A DNA stretch of 64,000 nucleotides from JAHRVQ01 sp963976815. Lineage in GTDB: Bacteria > Pseudomonadota > Gammaproteobacteria > Pseudomonadales > Azotimanducaceae. The stretch is taken from NCBI GenBank assembly GCA_963976815.1, contig CAXBLU010000010.1, positions 62,001 to 126,000 on the forward strand, given 5' to 3'. The position numbers were made by a program, and so were the translations under genes. The first letter of the stretch is position 1. Every line of letters begins with the position of its first letter. Under the pieces are notes generated by a model that was not told the origin of the DNA, searched no databases, and worked only from the letters and a program-made list of their open reading frames with translations. Shown piece after piece: positions 26,719 through 36,797 of the stretch.

Positions 26719-27657
26719 ATTAACCACACACTCAAGATTGCCGTAATTAGCGGCGGCCAGTCCGCCGAGGCAGGTGTTTCCCGGGTCTCCGCAGCCGGCG
26801 TGACTAAAGCACTACTTGCCAACTATCCAAATGCAAAAAATTTTGAACTGGATGGGCAATTGACGAGGGCCCTCCTCGATTTTGACCCTGATGTGGTTTT
26901 CCCTGTGCTTCATGGCCCCCCAGGGGAGGATGGCACCCTGCAAGGTTATCTAGAAATTCTCGGCCTCAAGTATGTTGGTAGCGGTGTGCATGCCAGTGCA
27001 GTCGCAATGGATAAGGTTGTTGCCAAGCAAATATTTGCGGCCGCGGGCTTACCTTTAGCGGGGCAAGTGGTGGTCAACAAACAACAGGCAATTCCCGAAT
27101 GTATCGAGGCTATACGTCCCCTTGGCAGTTCAGTGGTCGTCAAGCCCGCTACCCAGGGCAGCGCCCTGGGTGTGACCCGGGTTGAGAACGAAAATGAGCT
27201 GGCCAGTGCTCTCTCACTGGCCTTTGAATATGACCCCAAGCTGCTTATTGAGGAAAGAATTTTTGGCAAAGAGATTACCGTGGGCGTGTTGGAGACAACC
27301 AGCGGGCCTAGACCTCTGCCTGTTATCGAAATCTTAACCGATGAAAATACCTGGTATGACTTTGATCATCGCTACACCGAAGGGTTAAGCGATCATGTTG
27401 TGCCCGCTCAACTAAGCCAATCGCAAACTGAGAGACTTCAGGACATTGCTGTTCGCGCCCATGTAGCACTGGGTTGCAGAGACCTATCAAGGGCAGATTT
27501 TGTTGTCCCCCAGGAGGAAAAAGAAATCCTTCTTGAGGTCAACACGCTACCCGGCATGACGCCGACAAGCCTCTACCCGGATGCCGCAAGAGTTTCCGGA
27601 CACAGCTTTGAAGAGTTGGTCAGTATACTCGTGGAACAAGCCGCGAGCCGCAATTAG
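26719..27657 (+). CDS. D-alanine--D-alanine ligase-like ATP-grasp enzyme, start codon non-standard or damaged
   Basis: ATP-grasp ligase related to Ddl, which joins two D-Ala for peptidoglycan. From about 26719 the frame encodes 312 aa, the usual length. The N-terminal signature IAVISGGQSAEAGVS is in frame upstream of any ATG, GTG or TTG: the first standard in-frame start is GTG at 26800, which would remove it, and a stop lies at 26704. An ATT at 26719 (or ATC at 26716) is therefore the likely start, giving MNHTLKIAV. Other motifs are intact: HGPPGEDGTLQG, GSGVHASAVAMDK, KPATQGSALGV, VNTLPGMTPTSL. It could be a Ddl paralogue. It meets amtB tail to tail, five bases apart. Confidence 0.78.
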   Translation: MNHTLKIAVISGGQSAEAGVSRVSAAGVTKALLANYPNAKNFELDGQLTRALLDFDPDVVFPVLHGPPGEDGTLQGYLEILGLKYVGSGVHASAVAMDKVVAKQIFAAAGLPLAGQVVVNKQQAIPECIEAIRPLGSSVVVKPATQGSALGVTRVENENELASALSLAFEYDPKLLIEERIFGKEITVGVLETTSGPRPLPVIEILTDENTWYDFDHRYTEGLSDHVVPAQLSQSQTERLQDIAVRAHVALGCRDLSRADFVVPQEEKEILLEVNTLPGMTPTSLYPDAARVSGHSFEELVSILVEQAASRN

Positions 27658-27662
27658 ACTCG

Positions 27663-28955
27663 CTAGTAGTCATATCCCCGTTCATTATGCTGGTTGATGT
27701 CGAGGCCCTCGGTCTCTTCATCCTCCGTCACTCTGAGCCCAACAACGGCATCTAATATTTTGAGAAGCCCATAGGTGATGACTGCTGTGTACGCGCCAAC
27801 CGCTAAGACGCCAATGACCTGAACCAGAACCTGTGAGCCCATGGTCATTCCCTCGTTGTATCCCTGGCCGCTAAATACACCAAGACTTGCACTGGCAAAC
27901 ACACCCGCGAGAATTGTCCCTAGCACACCACCAACACCGTGCACCGGAAACACATCCAGAGAATCATCAATCTGTAACCGCAATTTGATGTAGTTGGTGG
28001 CGTTAAAACAAATAAACCCAGCCATCATACCGATAACCATTCCTCCGGCTGGGCCAACAAATCCCGATGCTGGCGTGATAGTGCCAAGACCCGCCACCAT
28101 ACCTGTCACCGCACCAAGTGCACTCGGTTTTCCATACTTAACCCACTCACAGAGCATCCAGACCAATGCACCCGCAGAAGCGGAAAGGTGAGTAGCGAGT
28201 ATTGCCATACCGGCATCACCGTTTGCCGCCAGAGCACTACCGCCATTAAACCCAAACCAACCGACCCAGAGCATTGCCGCCCCGGTGACGGTCATTGTCA
28301 AATTATGTGGTGGCAATGGTGAATGGGGGAAACCCTTGCGGTTACCCATCACCAGCGCACAAACCAACGCCGCCACACCAGCTGTGACATGAACCACAGT
28401 GCCACCGGCAAAATCGAGTAGGCCCATTTGCCCCAACCAACCACCACCCCAGACCCAGTGGGTCACAGGACCGTAGACAAGCACAAGCCAAACACCCGAG
28501 AAGATCAGCATAGCTGAGAATCTCATCCGCTCGGCAAATGCACCAACAATGAGCGCCGGCGTGATAATGGCAAACGTGAGCTGAAACATGACAAATACAC
28601 TTTCCGGAATTGCGCCCGACATACTGCCTTCCAGGACATCCCCGAGGAATAAATTAGCCGTTCCTCCAATCCAGTCATTTCCTTCCGAAAATGCCATGGA
28701 GTAGACGCCAATTAACCAGAGTATCGAAACAACGCAGGTAATCGAAAAACACTGCATCAGAACGCTCAAGACGTTCTTGGTCCTAACGAGGCCGCCATAG
28801 AATAGTGCTAAGCCGGGAATGGTCATAAACAGCACCAGGGCTGTGGATGTCATGATCCATGCCGTGTCCCCAGAATTCAGCTCATCCGCAGAAGCAAGGT
28901 CACCCCAAAACAGCAAAATTAGTGGCAGAAGCCGTACGATAGCGTAGTGTCCCAT
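27663..28955 (-). CDS. amtB: Ammonium transporter AmtB
   Basis: Ammonium channel of the inner membrane, 430 aa. A signal-like N-terminus (to about residue 23) is followed by eleven membrane segments. The pore twin histidines are His189 (GGTVVHVTAG) and His339 (DVFPVHGVGG). The C-terminal tail (TEDEETEGLDINQHNERGYDY) is the PII-interacting type, so a GlnK partner is expected elsewhere; none is adjacent. AGGGGA lies nine bases before the ATG. A TATAAT-like -10 is present on this strand at 28998-29003 without a clear -35. Confidence 0.95.
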   Translation of the reverse strand: MGHYAIVRLLPLILLFWGDLASADELNSGDTAWIMTSTALVLFMTIPGLALFYGGLVRTKNVLSVLMQCFSITCVVSILWLIGVYSMAFSEGNDWIGGTANLFLGDVLEGSMSGAIPESVFVMFQLTFAIITPALIVGAFAERMRFSAMLIFSGVWLVLVYGPVTHWVWGGGWLGQMGLLDFAGGTVVHVTAGVAALVCALVMGNRKGFPHSPLPPHNLTMTVTGAAMLWVGWFGFNGGSALAANGDAGMAILATHLSASAGALVWMLCEWVKYGKPSALGAVTGMVAGLGTITPASGFVGPAGGMVIGMMAGFICFNATNYIKLRLQIDDSLDVFPVHGVGGVLGTILAGVFASASLGVFSGQGYNEGMTMGSQVLVQVIGVLAVGAYTAVITYGLLKILDAVVGLRVTEDEETEGLDINQHNERGYDY

Positions 28956-29262
28956 GCAAGTCCCCTTTACGGATCTATGTCGACTTATTGCCGATTTATT
29001 ATACTTTTTACGTCAAGTTGCGGAGTGTAACGATTACGCAAGCGCGCCACAATAATGGCTAACGCACCATAAGAGAGCGGCCCACCATACATATGCTTAG
29101 CTTAACTATTGGAGCACAAATTTAGACCAAACTATTACTAGCCAGTCGCAATTCCTTACGTTAAAACAGTAGTCCGGCTAATCAATTTTTGGTCGGCGCT
29201 TAACGTCGCACTCGTTGCGATCTCATTGATCTAATCTAGAAGCTGTAGGAGTTTTTTACCGC
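28956..29262. other. Intergenic region between amtB and rmf (307 bp)
   Basis: Divergent promoter region. On the minus strand a TATAAT (28998-29003) sits upstream of amtB. On the plus strand an AGGAG ribosome-binding site precedes rmf by about 12 bases. I see no further gene or RNA. A tggcgcgcttgc motif on the minus strand recalls sigma-54 sites but its spacing is wrong (see rejected items). Confidence 0.7.
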
Positions 29263-29466
29263 ATGAGAAGACAGAAAAGAGACAAGAGCGACCGCGCCTA
29301 TACACGCGGCTATCAAATTGGTGTACATGGAAAATCTAAAGAACTTTGCCCTTACCATTCCCTCGACAGCCGACAGGCCTGGTTGAGTGGTTGGCGTACC
29401 GGGCGAGGCGATAACTGGGATGGATTTATTGGCACAGCCGGTGTAGCGCAAAGCTCACATCCGTAG
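29263..29466 (+). CDS. rmf: Ribosome modulation factor Rmf
   Basis: Basic 67-aa protein that dimerises 70S ribosomes into inactive 100S particles in stationary phase. The N-terminal MRRQKRDKSDRAYTRGYQIG and SKELCPY-SLDSRQAWLSGWR match E. coli Rmf closely. The C-terminal 12 residues (FIGTAGVAQSSHP region) extend beyond the E. coli protein. Monocistronic, with an intrinsic terminator shared with pyrD. Expression is presumably growth-rate controlled; no operator is recognisable. Confidence 0.95.
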   Translation: MRRQKRDKSDRAYTRGYQIGVHGKSKELCPYHSLDSRQAWLSGWRTGRGDNWDGFIGTAGVAQSSHP

Positions 29467-29524
29467 GCGTTCCACTTTATGACCCATCCGGGTCTAATTT
29501 GTAACTTTTATAAAGTATCTGTTT

Positions 29525-29552
29525 AAAAGCCCCGCTAGCCGGGGCTTTTTTT
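29525..29552. terminator. Bidirectional intrinsic terminator between rmf and pyrD
   Basis: Stem aaaagccccg (29525-29534) with cggggctttt (29540-29549) and a five-base loop. Plus strand ends in seven T; the minus strand ends in four. It serves rmf strongly and pyrD more weakly. Confidence 0.92.
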
Positions 29553-29557
29553 GTTTA

Positions 29558-30595
29558 TTAGTTTTTAGCCAAACGCTCTCGACCCGCGATGGCAAGCGCA
29601 GCCGACTCAACAAGATCCGGCCCCGCATAAATGAAGCCCGTGTAAATCTGGACAAGGTCCGCCCCTAATCGAATTTTTGTGGCGGCGTCCTCACCTTTCA
29701 TAATGCCACCTACGCCGATCACCGCAAGTTTGCCCTGAACCTCAGCTACTACTGCTTGAAGCGCATGATTACTCTTTTCAAATAGTGGTGCACCGCTAAG
29801 CCCCCCGGTTTCCGCCGCGTGCCTGGCACCATCAATTTCCGAACGGGACACCGTGGTATTGCTGACGATGACACCATCTATATCAAAAGCCATCAGTTGT
29901 TCGCACACGGCGCGAATCTCATCATCGTCCATATCCGGGGCAATTTTCACCACAAGTGGCACATGCCGATCCTGCTGCTCGGCTAATTCTCGATGGGCGA
30001 TTTTAACGCCCTCCAACAACTTCGAAAGTTCATCGCCATGTTGTAGAGCACGCAGATCTTTGGTGTTAGGTGAGGATATATTGATCGTGATATAGCTAGC
30101 TTGCCGATAAACTTTGCGTAGACAGGTAACATAATCATCCAGCGTGTCTTCCGCTGAAGTCAGCTTGTTCTTGCCGATATTGATGCCCAAAATGCCATCA
30201 AAATTCGATCGCCTGACCCTTCGAACCAGGGCGTCAACACCATTATTGTTGAAACCCATCCTGTTGATAATTGCCCCTTCATTCGGCAGCCGAAATAGCC
30301 GCGGCTTAGCATTACCCGGCTGTGCCAGGGGTGTTACGGTGCCAACTTCGAGAAATCCAAAGCCGAGGGCTGAGAGTCCATCCATATAGGCTCCGTCCTT
30401 ATCTAGTCCTGCCGCAAGCCCCACCCGATTGGGGAATTGAATGCCCATCACCTCCACAGGATCTTCGACTCTCTGACGGGCGATCAGAGAGGCTAAATTC
30501 ATTTGTTGGAGCCAGCCAATCGACTGCATGGAAAGATGATGGGAGGTTTCTGTTGGGAGTAGAAAAAGTAGATCGCGGATGAGTTTAAAATTCAT
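29558..30595 (-). CDS. pyrD: Dihydroorotate dehydrogenase (quinone), class 2
   Basis: Membrane-associated flavoenzyme of pyrimidine synthesis, passing electrons from dihydroorotate to quinone, 345 aa. The N-terminal amphipathic extension (residues 1-40) marks class 2. Catalytic Ser175 is in NISSPNT, at the same number as in E. coli; GLAAGLDKDG (59-68), NRMGFNN (111-117) and GVGGIMKGEDA are typical. The gene is last in a minus-strand run after gdhB and DUF2835 (53 bp gap) and ends at the terminator shared with rmf. Confidence 0.97.
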   Translation of the reverse strand: MNFKLIRDLLFLLPTETSHHLSMQSIGWLQQMNLASLIARQRVEDPVEVMGIQFPNRVGLAAGLDKDGAYMDGLSALGFGFLEVGTVTPLAQPGNAKPRLFRLPNEGAIINRMGFNNNGVDALVRRVRRSNFDGILGINIGKNKLTSAEDTLDDYVTCLRKVYRQASYITINISSPNTKDLRALQHGDELSKLLEGVKIAHRELAEQQDRHVPLVVKIAPDMDDDEIRAVCEQLMAFDIDGVIVSNTTVSRSEIDGARHAAETGGLSGAPLFEKSNHALQAVVAEVQGKLAVIGVGGIMKGEDAATKIRLGADLVQIYTGFIYAGPDLVESAALAIAGRERLAKN

Positions 30596-30648
30596 GAGTA
30601 AGATTCATAGGAGCACTCTGCTGCAGAGCTACAAATTATACACGATGG

Positions 30649-30870
30649 CTAAGCAAGTGCCTCGATGGCGACAAACTTGTTTTGGTCATCAAAACTCAGG
30701 CGAAAGGTCCCGAATATACCCTGATGGGTGAGATAGGGTTTCAGCACGCTGATGGGGAACCGAACGGTTTTCCCATCTCGCGCCACGGCTTTTACCTGCC
30801 GGATGTAGGATTGGTAGACCTGTAAATACTGCTCTCGAGGCAAACTGATATCGACGACAAGAGAAGCCAT
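30649..30870 (-). CDS. DUF2835 family protein
   Basis: Small 73-aa protein of unknown function. The pattern LPREQYLQVYQSY-x-V-AVARDGKTVRFP and LKPYLTHQGIFG-F-L is that of DUF2835, commonly found right after the gene for large NAD-glutamate dehydrogenase. No membrane segment. It starts three bases after the gdhB stop, so it is translated from the same transcript. No function is assigned. Confidence 0.82.
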   Translation of the reverse strand: MASLVVDISLPREQYLQVYQSYIRQVKAVARDGKTVRFPISVLKPYLTHQGIFGTFRLSFDDQNKFVAIEALA

Positions 30871-30873
30871 AAC

Positions 30874-33800
30874 CTAAAAGCGATTTCTCGCACCGGCACT
30901 CGCCTGGGCCAGATCCAATAATTCTCGAATACCCACAGTAAAAACCGAAGGGTCAAGCACACTGGCCGAGCGCATGCTGTGCTGTAATGATAACCAACGA
31001 TTAATTTGGCTCTCGTGTGATTGAAACCAGGTTTCAATCATCTTATCCGCGGACTTTTTCGACTTACCCTCATCTCCAACAATTCCTAATGTAATCGCTA
31101 CCTGCTGCCAGTTAAGATCATCTTGCAGGGTTTCTCTCGCAAGTGCTTGCCAGCGTGAATCGGCCTGAAAATCATGAATTCTCTGGCTGAACCAATTGAG
31201 TTGCAAGTTATGCCCCAGGGTGAAAAATACCTGAGCCACACGCTGCACACTCGCACCGGAGCGGCTCGACGCTTCCACAATGCCAAGTACCGAGTAAAGA
31301 TGATGGGCAGCCGCCACATACCGAGCCAGATCGCCCGGCACACCGGCTTGTTCAAATCCCGCTACCTTTTTTAACCAGAGCTTGCCTTGGTCACCACTTA
31401 ACAGCGGCTCGAGTTGCTTCGAAACAAGGCGCGCACCTTTTTGAAACTGGCCAATTTCAAGTTCTAACTTCTCGGTTCGACGCCTGTTCCTGAGCAACCA
31501 ACGAGTAGTCCTACGAACCAGCCGGATCAAATCCAACATTAAGGTCTTCTGTGTGGTTGGATCGATCTGGTAGTCGAGGGCACAGATTTGTGCCCAGTAC
31601 TCTGGAATCTCAAATATGTCTCGAGCCACGAGGAATGCACGGGCTATTTTTTCCGGCGAAGCTCCGGTTTCATATTCCATCCGAGCGACAAAATTCATGC
31701 CCATCAGGTTTACCATTCCGTTAGCAATCTGTGTTGCTGCGAGTTCGCGATGCAACCGATGCTGGCGGATTTCTTTGCCGTACTTCTTGACGAGTAATTC
31801 AGGAAAGGCAACTAACATTTCCTTCGCAACGTAGTCTTCATCCAAAATTGATGATCCAGCCAGGACTTCCTTCAGGTCGCCTTTGACATAGCTGGTTAGG
31901 ACAGAAATTTCCGGTGGCGTCAGATAATCTCCCCGGGCATGGCGTTCTTGAATCTCGTCATCCGTGGGTAAGAATTCAAGTTGACGGTCGATCTTGCCCG
32001 CCTCTTCCAACGATTTTAAAAGCACTCCATATTCAAGATCACGCTTTTGAATTTGATGCATCATCAAATTCACCGCAAGTGCCTGATCATAGTTATTGTC
32101 TAAAACAATTTCGCCGACAGCATCGGTCATCTGCAGTAGTAACTCGGTTCGATTCTTTTCAGTGAATCCCTTCGACTCCAACAGCCGATTTAACAATATC
32201 TTAATATTGACCTCAGCATCGGAACAATTGACCCCGCCGGCGTTATCAATGAAGTCCGTAAAACAAACACCGCCCTTCATGCAGTATTCAATTCGTGCCC
32301 GCTGGGTCAGACCTAAGTTACCGCCCTCGCCCACCACCTTGCAGCGCAATTCTTCGCCATTAATACGTATCGCATCGTTTGATTTATCAGCCACTTCTAA
32401 ATGAGACTCGTGGCGTCCTTTCATATAAGTACCAATTCCGCCATTCCAAAGCAGGTCGACCTCAGACTTCAGCATGGCTGTGATCAGTTGGTTCGGCGTC
32501 ACGCTATTAGTTTTTAGACCGAATAGCGCTTTCATCTCAGCGGACACTGGAATCGACTTGGCACTTCGACTAAAAACACCACCGCCTTTGGAAATAAGGT
32601 CCACCTTATAGTCAGACCATGAGGATCGAGGCATAGCAAATAGCCGTTTGCGTTCTTTAAAACTTTTCCCAGAGTTCGGCTTAGGATCAACAAATATACT
32701 CAGGTGATTAAACGCACCGACCAGACAAATTTTGTCCGAGAGCAACATACCGTTACCAAATACGTCACCTGACATGTCGCCAATGCCCACCACGGAAAAC
32801 TCAGTCCGCTGGGTATCAATACCCTTGTCTCGAAAATGCTGCTGCACAGAGCGCCAGGCACCCTTGGCTGTGATCCCCATGGCTTTGTGGTCGTATCCAA
32901 TACTGCCGCCTGAGGCGAAGGCATCGCCTAACCAAAACCCATTCTTGATAGAAATTTCATTGGCAATATCTGAAAAGGTAGCGGTTCCCTTATCTGCCGC
33001 TACTACTAGATAGCTGTCATCTTCATCGTGACAAACGACCTGATTCGGATGCGCAACTTTGCCCTTTACAAGATTGTCGGTAATATCGAGTAGACCCTGA
33101 ATAAATATCCGATAACAGGCGATCCCTTCTGCCATGTAGGCATCTCGATCAGCACCATCGGGCAACTGTTTCGGCAGAAAACCACCCTTGGCTCCGACTG
33201 GCACAATGACAGAATTTTTGACCTGTTGGGCTTTCATCAAACCTAACACTTCGGTTCGGTAATCCTCAGACCGGTCGGACCAGCGCAAACCGCCACGGGC
33301 AATCTTGCCACCCCGAAGATGGACACCTTCCACCCTTGCCGAATAGACAAATATTTCAAATGCAGGTTTTGGTTCCGGCATTTCTGAGATTTGCTTGGGT
33401 AGAATTTTGATTGAGATATAGTCTTTCGACTGCTGCGCCTCATTGAGCTGATAAAAATTTGTGCGCTGGGTTGCCTCAACAATCTCAAGCAGCCCCCGAA
33501 GCACGCGATCATCAGCCAGGTTCACGACATCCTCGCCAATGTGTTGAAGCAACTTCTTCTTCAGGGCATCAATTTTTCGATCATTCAGACCCGGATCAAA
33601 ACGCCTTTCAAATAGTTGAAATAACATGCGAGTGATACCGGCATAGCGTGTCACACAGTCGGCAATAAACTGTTGGCTGTTGGCATTCTGCAATTGACCA
33701 TAGTAGCGAGCATAGGTCCTAATCACGGCAATTTGTCGATGGTCCATGGTCGCAGCAGGCACAAGCCGATTAAAGGCATCGTTTTCTTTACCGCCGTGCC

Positions 33801-35571
33801 AGATCGCCTGGAAAGCCTCCTCGAATATTCGTTTGATATCCTTAAAATCACTTTCCGGTGGTGTCGTGAATTCCAAAACAAAATCATGCACCCAGACCTG
33901 GTCGCTTTTTAGTTTTAGTTCATAGGGGTGTTGTTCAAGGGTTTTTGCACCCAGGTTCTCAAGAATTGGGATCACATCCGACAACGGCAAAGCACTGCCC
34001 CTGTGCAGCAATTTAAAATGAATCTCCCCCTTTGAACGATATAGCTTTAATGCCAGAGGTCTGTTGGAAGTTAATTGTTCAACTAACCGCAAATCTCGAT
34101 AAGCAGATTTGACGGAATAATCCGCCTGATAACCCGGCGAAAAAATCTTCCGATAGGTACGCCACAGCTTGTCGGCACTTGATTGTTCTTCAGACTCATA
34201 GATCAAGGTTTCCAAATCATTAGGCCAGGATCTGGTCAGGGCTAAAATTTCACGTTCGATACGCTCGACATCAACCTCAGCCCGGCGAGGGATTCGCATC
34301 ACAAAATGAGTTCGAGTCAGGGCGGATTCTGAGAAATAGGTTGAGAATTCCGCATCGGTTGCATTGAAGGCATTGACCAATAGCTCCTGAATTTGAACCC
34401 TAAGTTCCGTGTCATAAGCATCCTTAGGCACGTAGACGATACAGTTTGCGAAGTGATCATCCTGCCGGGACAACACCCGGACAATTCGACGTTCCTGCAG
34501 TGCGTAGATTTCGGTTACCAGGGATTGGAGCTCGGAACTCTCCGCATAAACCAATTCCTCCCGGGGAAGAATCTCAACAATCCGAGATAACTCACGACCC
34601 TTGTGGCTGGTTGGCTCAAGATCAAGAAACTTAAAAATCTGCTGGAGCTTTTGCCGAACCAAGGGAATTTCCGCTGGGTTCTGATTGTAGACCGTGGACG
34701 TGAACAGACCGACAAACCGGCAAACCCGGACCAACCGTCCATTGCTGCGCTCTGCAACGATGATGCCATCGAGATAAGCTGGACGGTGGACACGACTGCG
34801 AACCGGGAGCTTCTCGAGTTGCAGCCTTCCCACCGGTGGCTGCAGGGGTAGGCCATCAGCCATCATCTGGGGGCGCGCGAGGCCTAACCTTGATGCCTTA
34901 ACGAGCTGCAGCCGGCCCTTCGCTACAGCTTCATATTCCTCATATCCAAGAAAAGTGAAGTTGTTGGCATAAAACCAGCGAAGTAACTCACTCTCTTCAT
35001 TGGCGTGATCCTCATTTGCAACATCATCACTCCAGAGCAGCAGTTGTTTACGCATATCAGGAAAGTCATCGACAACCTGGCTGACCAAGCGGATGACCCG
35101 GTGAAAATTTTGCTTAAGACTTTCCGCGGCACCGGTACCTTCCAATTCCAGACGAATCAAACTCTCGTTCGGTGACACTGCGTTATCCAGGACCAACTTC
35201 CGGCCACTGCGGACCACCCCCAACAGACATTGCTGCACATCTCGCAGTACCAGCTCCATTCGGTTCAACTCCATTCGGAGGGAATCCAGCAGAAATGGTA
35301 GGTTGCCACTGGCAACTTCAACAATGGTGAAGTGGTTATCAGTCTCGATGACACGAATTTGCGGCTGATCACCATCAAAGGAGCGGAAGAACTTCCAGGA
35401 GGACTCCACTTTATCAATGGCTTCGGGCCAGGTTTTCTGATTTAAGTCTCCAAGGGATCGATCCGCAAAGAAGTGTGCCGAGAAATTTCGTACAGCATCA
35501 CCTTTTGTTTTTAGCCGCCGGTTCAAACCTTCTTGAAACTGCACTTTGCTATCTATACTAATCACTGACAT
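30874..35571 (-). CDS. gdhB: NAD-specific glutamate dehydrogenase, large (180-kDa) class
   Basis: Deaminates glutamate to 2-oxoglutarate with NAD+, mainly for amino-acid catabolism, 1565 aa, normal for this class. The N-terminal half carries regulatory ACT-like regions. The catalytic core starts near residue 740, with VPVGAKGGFLPKQLP near 788-795 and the DMSGDVFGNGML motif near 900. The C-terminal segment is helical. A GGGGGA site lies before the ATG. The enzyme is cotranscribed with DUF2835 and perhaps pyrD. It is divergent from the moxR operon across 253 bp. Confidence 0.96.
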   Translation of the reverse strand: MSVISIDSKVQFQEGLNRRLKTKGDAVRNFSAHFFADRSLGDLNQKTWPEAIDKVESSWKFFRSFDGDQPQIRVIETDNHFTIVEVASGNLPFLLDSLRMELNRMELVLRDVQQCLLGVVRSGRKLVLDNAVSPNESLIRLELEGTGAAESLKQNFHRVIRLVSQVVDDFPDMRKQLLLWSDDVANEDHANEESELLRWFYANNFTFLGYEEYEAVAKGRLQLVKASRLGLARPQMMADGLPLQPPVGRLQLEKLPVRSRVHRPAYLDGIIVAERSNGRLVRVCRFVGLFTSTVYNQNPAEIPLVRQKLQQIFKFLDLEPTSHKGRELSRIVEILPREELVYAESSELQSLVTEIYALQERRIVRVLSRQDDHFANCIVYVPKDAYDTELRVQIQELLVNAFNATDAEFSTYFSESALTRTHFVMRIPRRAEVDVERIEREILALTRSWPNDLETLIYESEEQSSADKLWRTYRKIFSPGYQADYSVKSAYRDLRLVEQLTSNRPLALKLYRSKGEIHFKLLHRGSALPLSDVIPILENLGAKTLEQHPYELKLKSDQVWVHDFVLEFTTPPESDFKDIKRIFEEAFQAIWHGGKENDAFNRLVPAATMDHRQIAVIRTYARYYGQLQNANSQQFIADCVTRYAGITRMLFQLFERRFDPGLNDRKIDALKKKLLQHIGEDVVNLADDRVLRGLLEIVEATQRTNFYQLNEAQQSKDYISIKILPKQISEMPEPKPAFEIFVYSARVEGVHLRGGKIARGGLRWSDRSEDYRTEVLGLMKAQQVKNSVIVPVGAKGGFLPKQLPDGADRDAYMAEGIACYRIFIQGLLDITDNLVKGKVAHPNQVVCHDEDDSYLVVAADKGTATFSDIANEISIKNGFWLGDAFASGGSIGYDHKAMGITAKGAWRSVQQHFRDKGIDTQRTEFSVVGIGDMSGDVFGNGMLLSDKICLVGAFNHLSIFVDPKPNSGKSFKERKRLFAMPRSSWSDYKVDLISKGGGVFSRSAKSIPVSAEMKALFGLKTNSVTPNQLITAMLKSEVDLLWNGGIGTYMKGRHESHLEVADKSNDAIRINGEELRCKVVGEGGNLGLTQRARIEYCMKGGVCFTDFIDNAGGVNCSDAEVNIKILLNRLLESKGFTEKNRTELLLQMTDAVGEIVLDNNYDQALAVNLMMHQIQKRDLEYGVLLKSLEEAGKIDRQLEFLPTDDEIQERHARGDYLTPPEISVLTSYVKGDLKEVLAGSSILDEDYVAKEMLVAFPELLVKKYGKEIRQHRLHRELAATQIANGMVNLMGMNFVARMEYETGASPEKIARAFLVARDIFEIPEYWAQICALDYQIDPTTQKTLMLDLIRLVRRTTRWLLRNRRRTEKLELEIGQFQKGARLVSKQLEPLLSGDQGKLWLKKVAGFEQAGVPGDLARYVAAAHHLYSVLGIVEASSRSGASVQRVAQVFFTLGHNLQLNWFSQRIHDFQADSRWQALARETLQDDLNWQQVAITLGIVGDEGKSKKSADKMIETWFQSHESQINRWLSLQHSMRSASVLDPSVFTVGIRELLDLAQASAGARNRF

Positions 35572-35824
35572 CCAAACTGTCCCCCGCCTTCCATTAGGCG
35601 TCTATGTTAACAAGCGACCGGTCAATTCGCCTCTTGATTACTGGCAATCAATCCCTATTAAGATTAGCCTAAGGTTGGCTATTGAACATTCCGGCACAGG
35701 CGCGGTCTATATAGCCTCTGAGACCCAACGAGTTCTGACATTTCCGTCGCAATAGCGACGAAGGTAAGAATTGAAAGTCTCATATACCGATACAACTTAA
35801 ATCCACTACATCTGAAAGCGACCT

Positions 35825-36793
35825 ATGCAATATCGCGAGCAAATACTCGAACTTGAAAATTGGCTTTCCGGGCAGATTATTGGCCAGGAAACCCTTGTGA
35901 ACAGACTCCTCATCGCATTATTAGGTGATGGTCACCTGCTGGTAGAAGGGGCCCCAGGGCTCGCCAAGACCAAGGCTATTAAGACCCTGGCCCAGGGCGT
36001 CGAGGGTGAATTTCACCGTATTCAGTTCACCCCGGACCTACTACCCTCTGACATTACCGGGACGGAAATATATCGCGCCCAGGAAGGCACTTTCGCCTTT
36101 CAACAGGGGCCTATTTTCCACAATTTGATTCTGGCGGACGAAATCAACCGGGCACCGGCGAAAGTCCAATCCGCATTGCTTGAAGCAATGGCAGAACGAC
36201 AGGTCAGTATCGGCCGGGAAACATTTCCTTTACCACCGCTGTTTCTCGTGATGGCCACCCAGAACCCAATTGAGCAGGAAGGTACCTATCCGTTACCGGA
36301 AGCCCAACTTGATCGGTTCTTAATGCATGTCACCATTGATTATCCCGATGCCGCCTCGGAACGCAGCATTCTGCAACTGGTTCGAGCGGAAAACCTCAAT
36401 CAACAACAACAGGCAAAACCTTCCCATCCACCCATCTCCCAGGAAGCCATTTTTGCTACCCGAAAAGAAATATTGTCGATGCACATGGCTCCGGTGGTTG
36501 AGGATTATATTGTGCAACTGACCATGGCAACCCGGAACCCGGCGCTCTACGGTGAAGATCTAGCTCACTGGCTCGACTTCGGCGCCTCACCACGGGGCAC
36601 TATTGCCCTGGATATTTGCGCTCGAGCAAACGCGTATTTGCGCGGCAAAGACTTTGTCACGCCCGATGATGTACAAGCGGTGGCCCATGATGTGCTCAGA
36701 CACAGAGTCATTGTTAGTTTCGAAGCGGAAGCGACCGGGATCACGGCGGATAAAGTCATCGATACACTACTGCAACGAGTAGCAGCTGCCTGA
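35825..36793 (+). CDS. MoxR-family AAA+ ATPase
   Basis: First gene of a six-gene operon, 322 aa. Walker A GAPGLAKT (42-49), Walker B LILADEINRA with Asp105-Glu106, sensor ATQNPIEQEGTYPLPEAQLDRF (about 150-170) are classic MoxR. These chaperone-like ATPases work with VWA-domain proteins in assembling or activating complexes. Here it is followed by DUF58, DUF4381, VWA, VWA-TPR and BatD proteins. Substrate is not known in any close relative from sequence alone. Confidence 0.95.
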   Translation: MQYREQILELENWLSGQIIGQETLVNRLLIALLGDGHLLVEGAPGLAKTKAIKTLAQGVEGEFHRIQFTPDLLPSDITGTEIYRAQEGTFAFQQGPIFHNLILADEINRAPAKVQSALLEAMAERQVSIGRETFPLPPLFLVMATQNPIEQEGTYPLPEAQLDRFLMHVTIDYPDAASERSILQLVRAENLNQQQQAKPSHPPISQEAIFATRKEILSMHMAPVVEDYIVQLTMATRNPALYGEDLAHWLDFGASPRGTIALDICARANAYLRGKDFVTPDDVQAVAHDVLRHRVIVSFEAEATGITADKVIDTLLQRVAAA

Positions 36794-36797
36794 CGTC

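Noticed and set aside
29038..29049. Possible sigma-54 promoter upstream of amtB
   Set aside because: The GG and GC elements are about three bases too close for a -24/-12 promoter.
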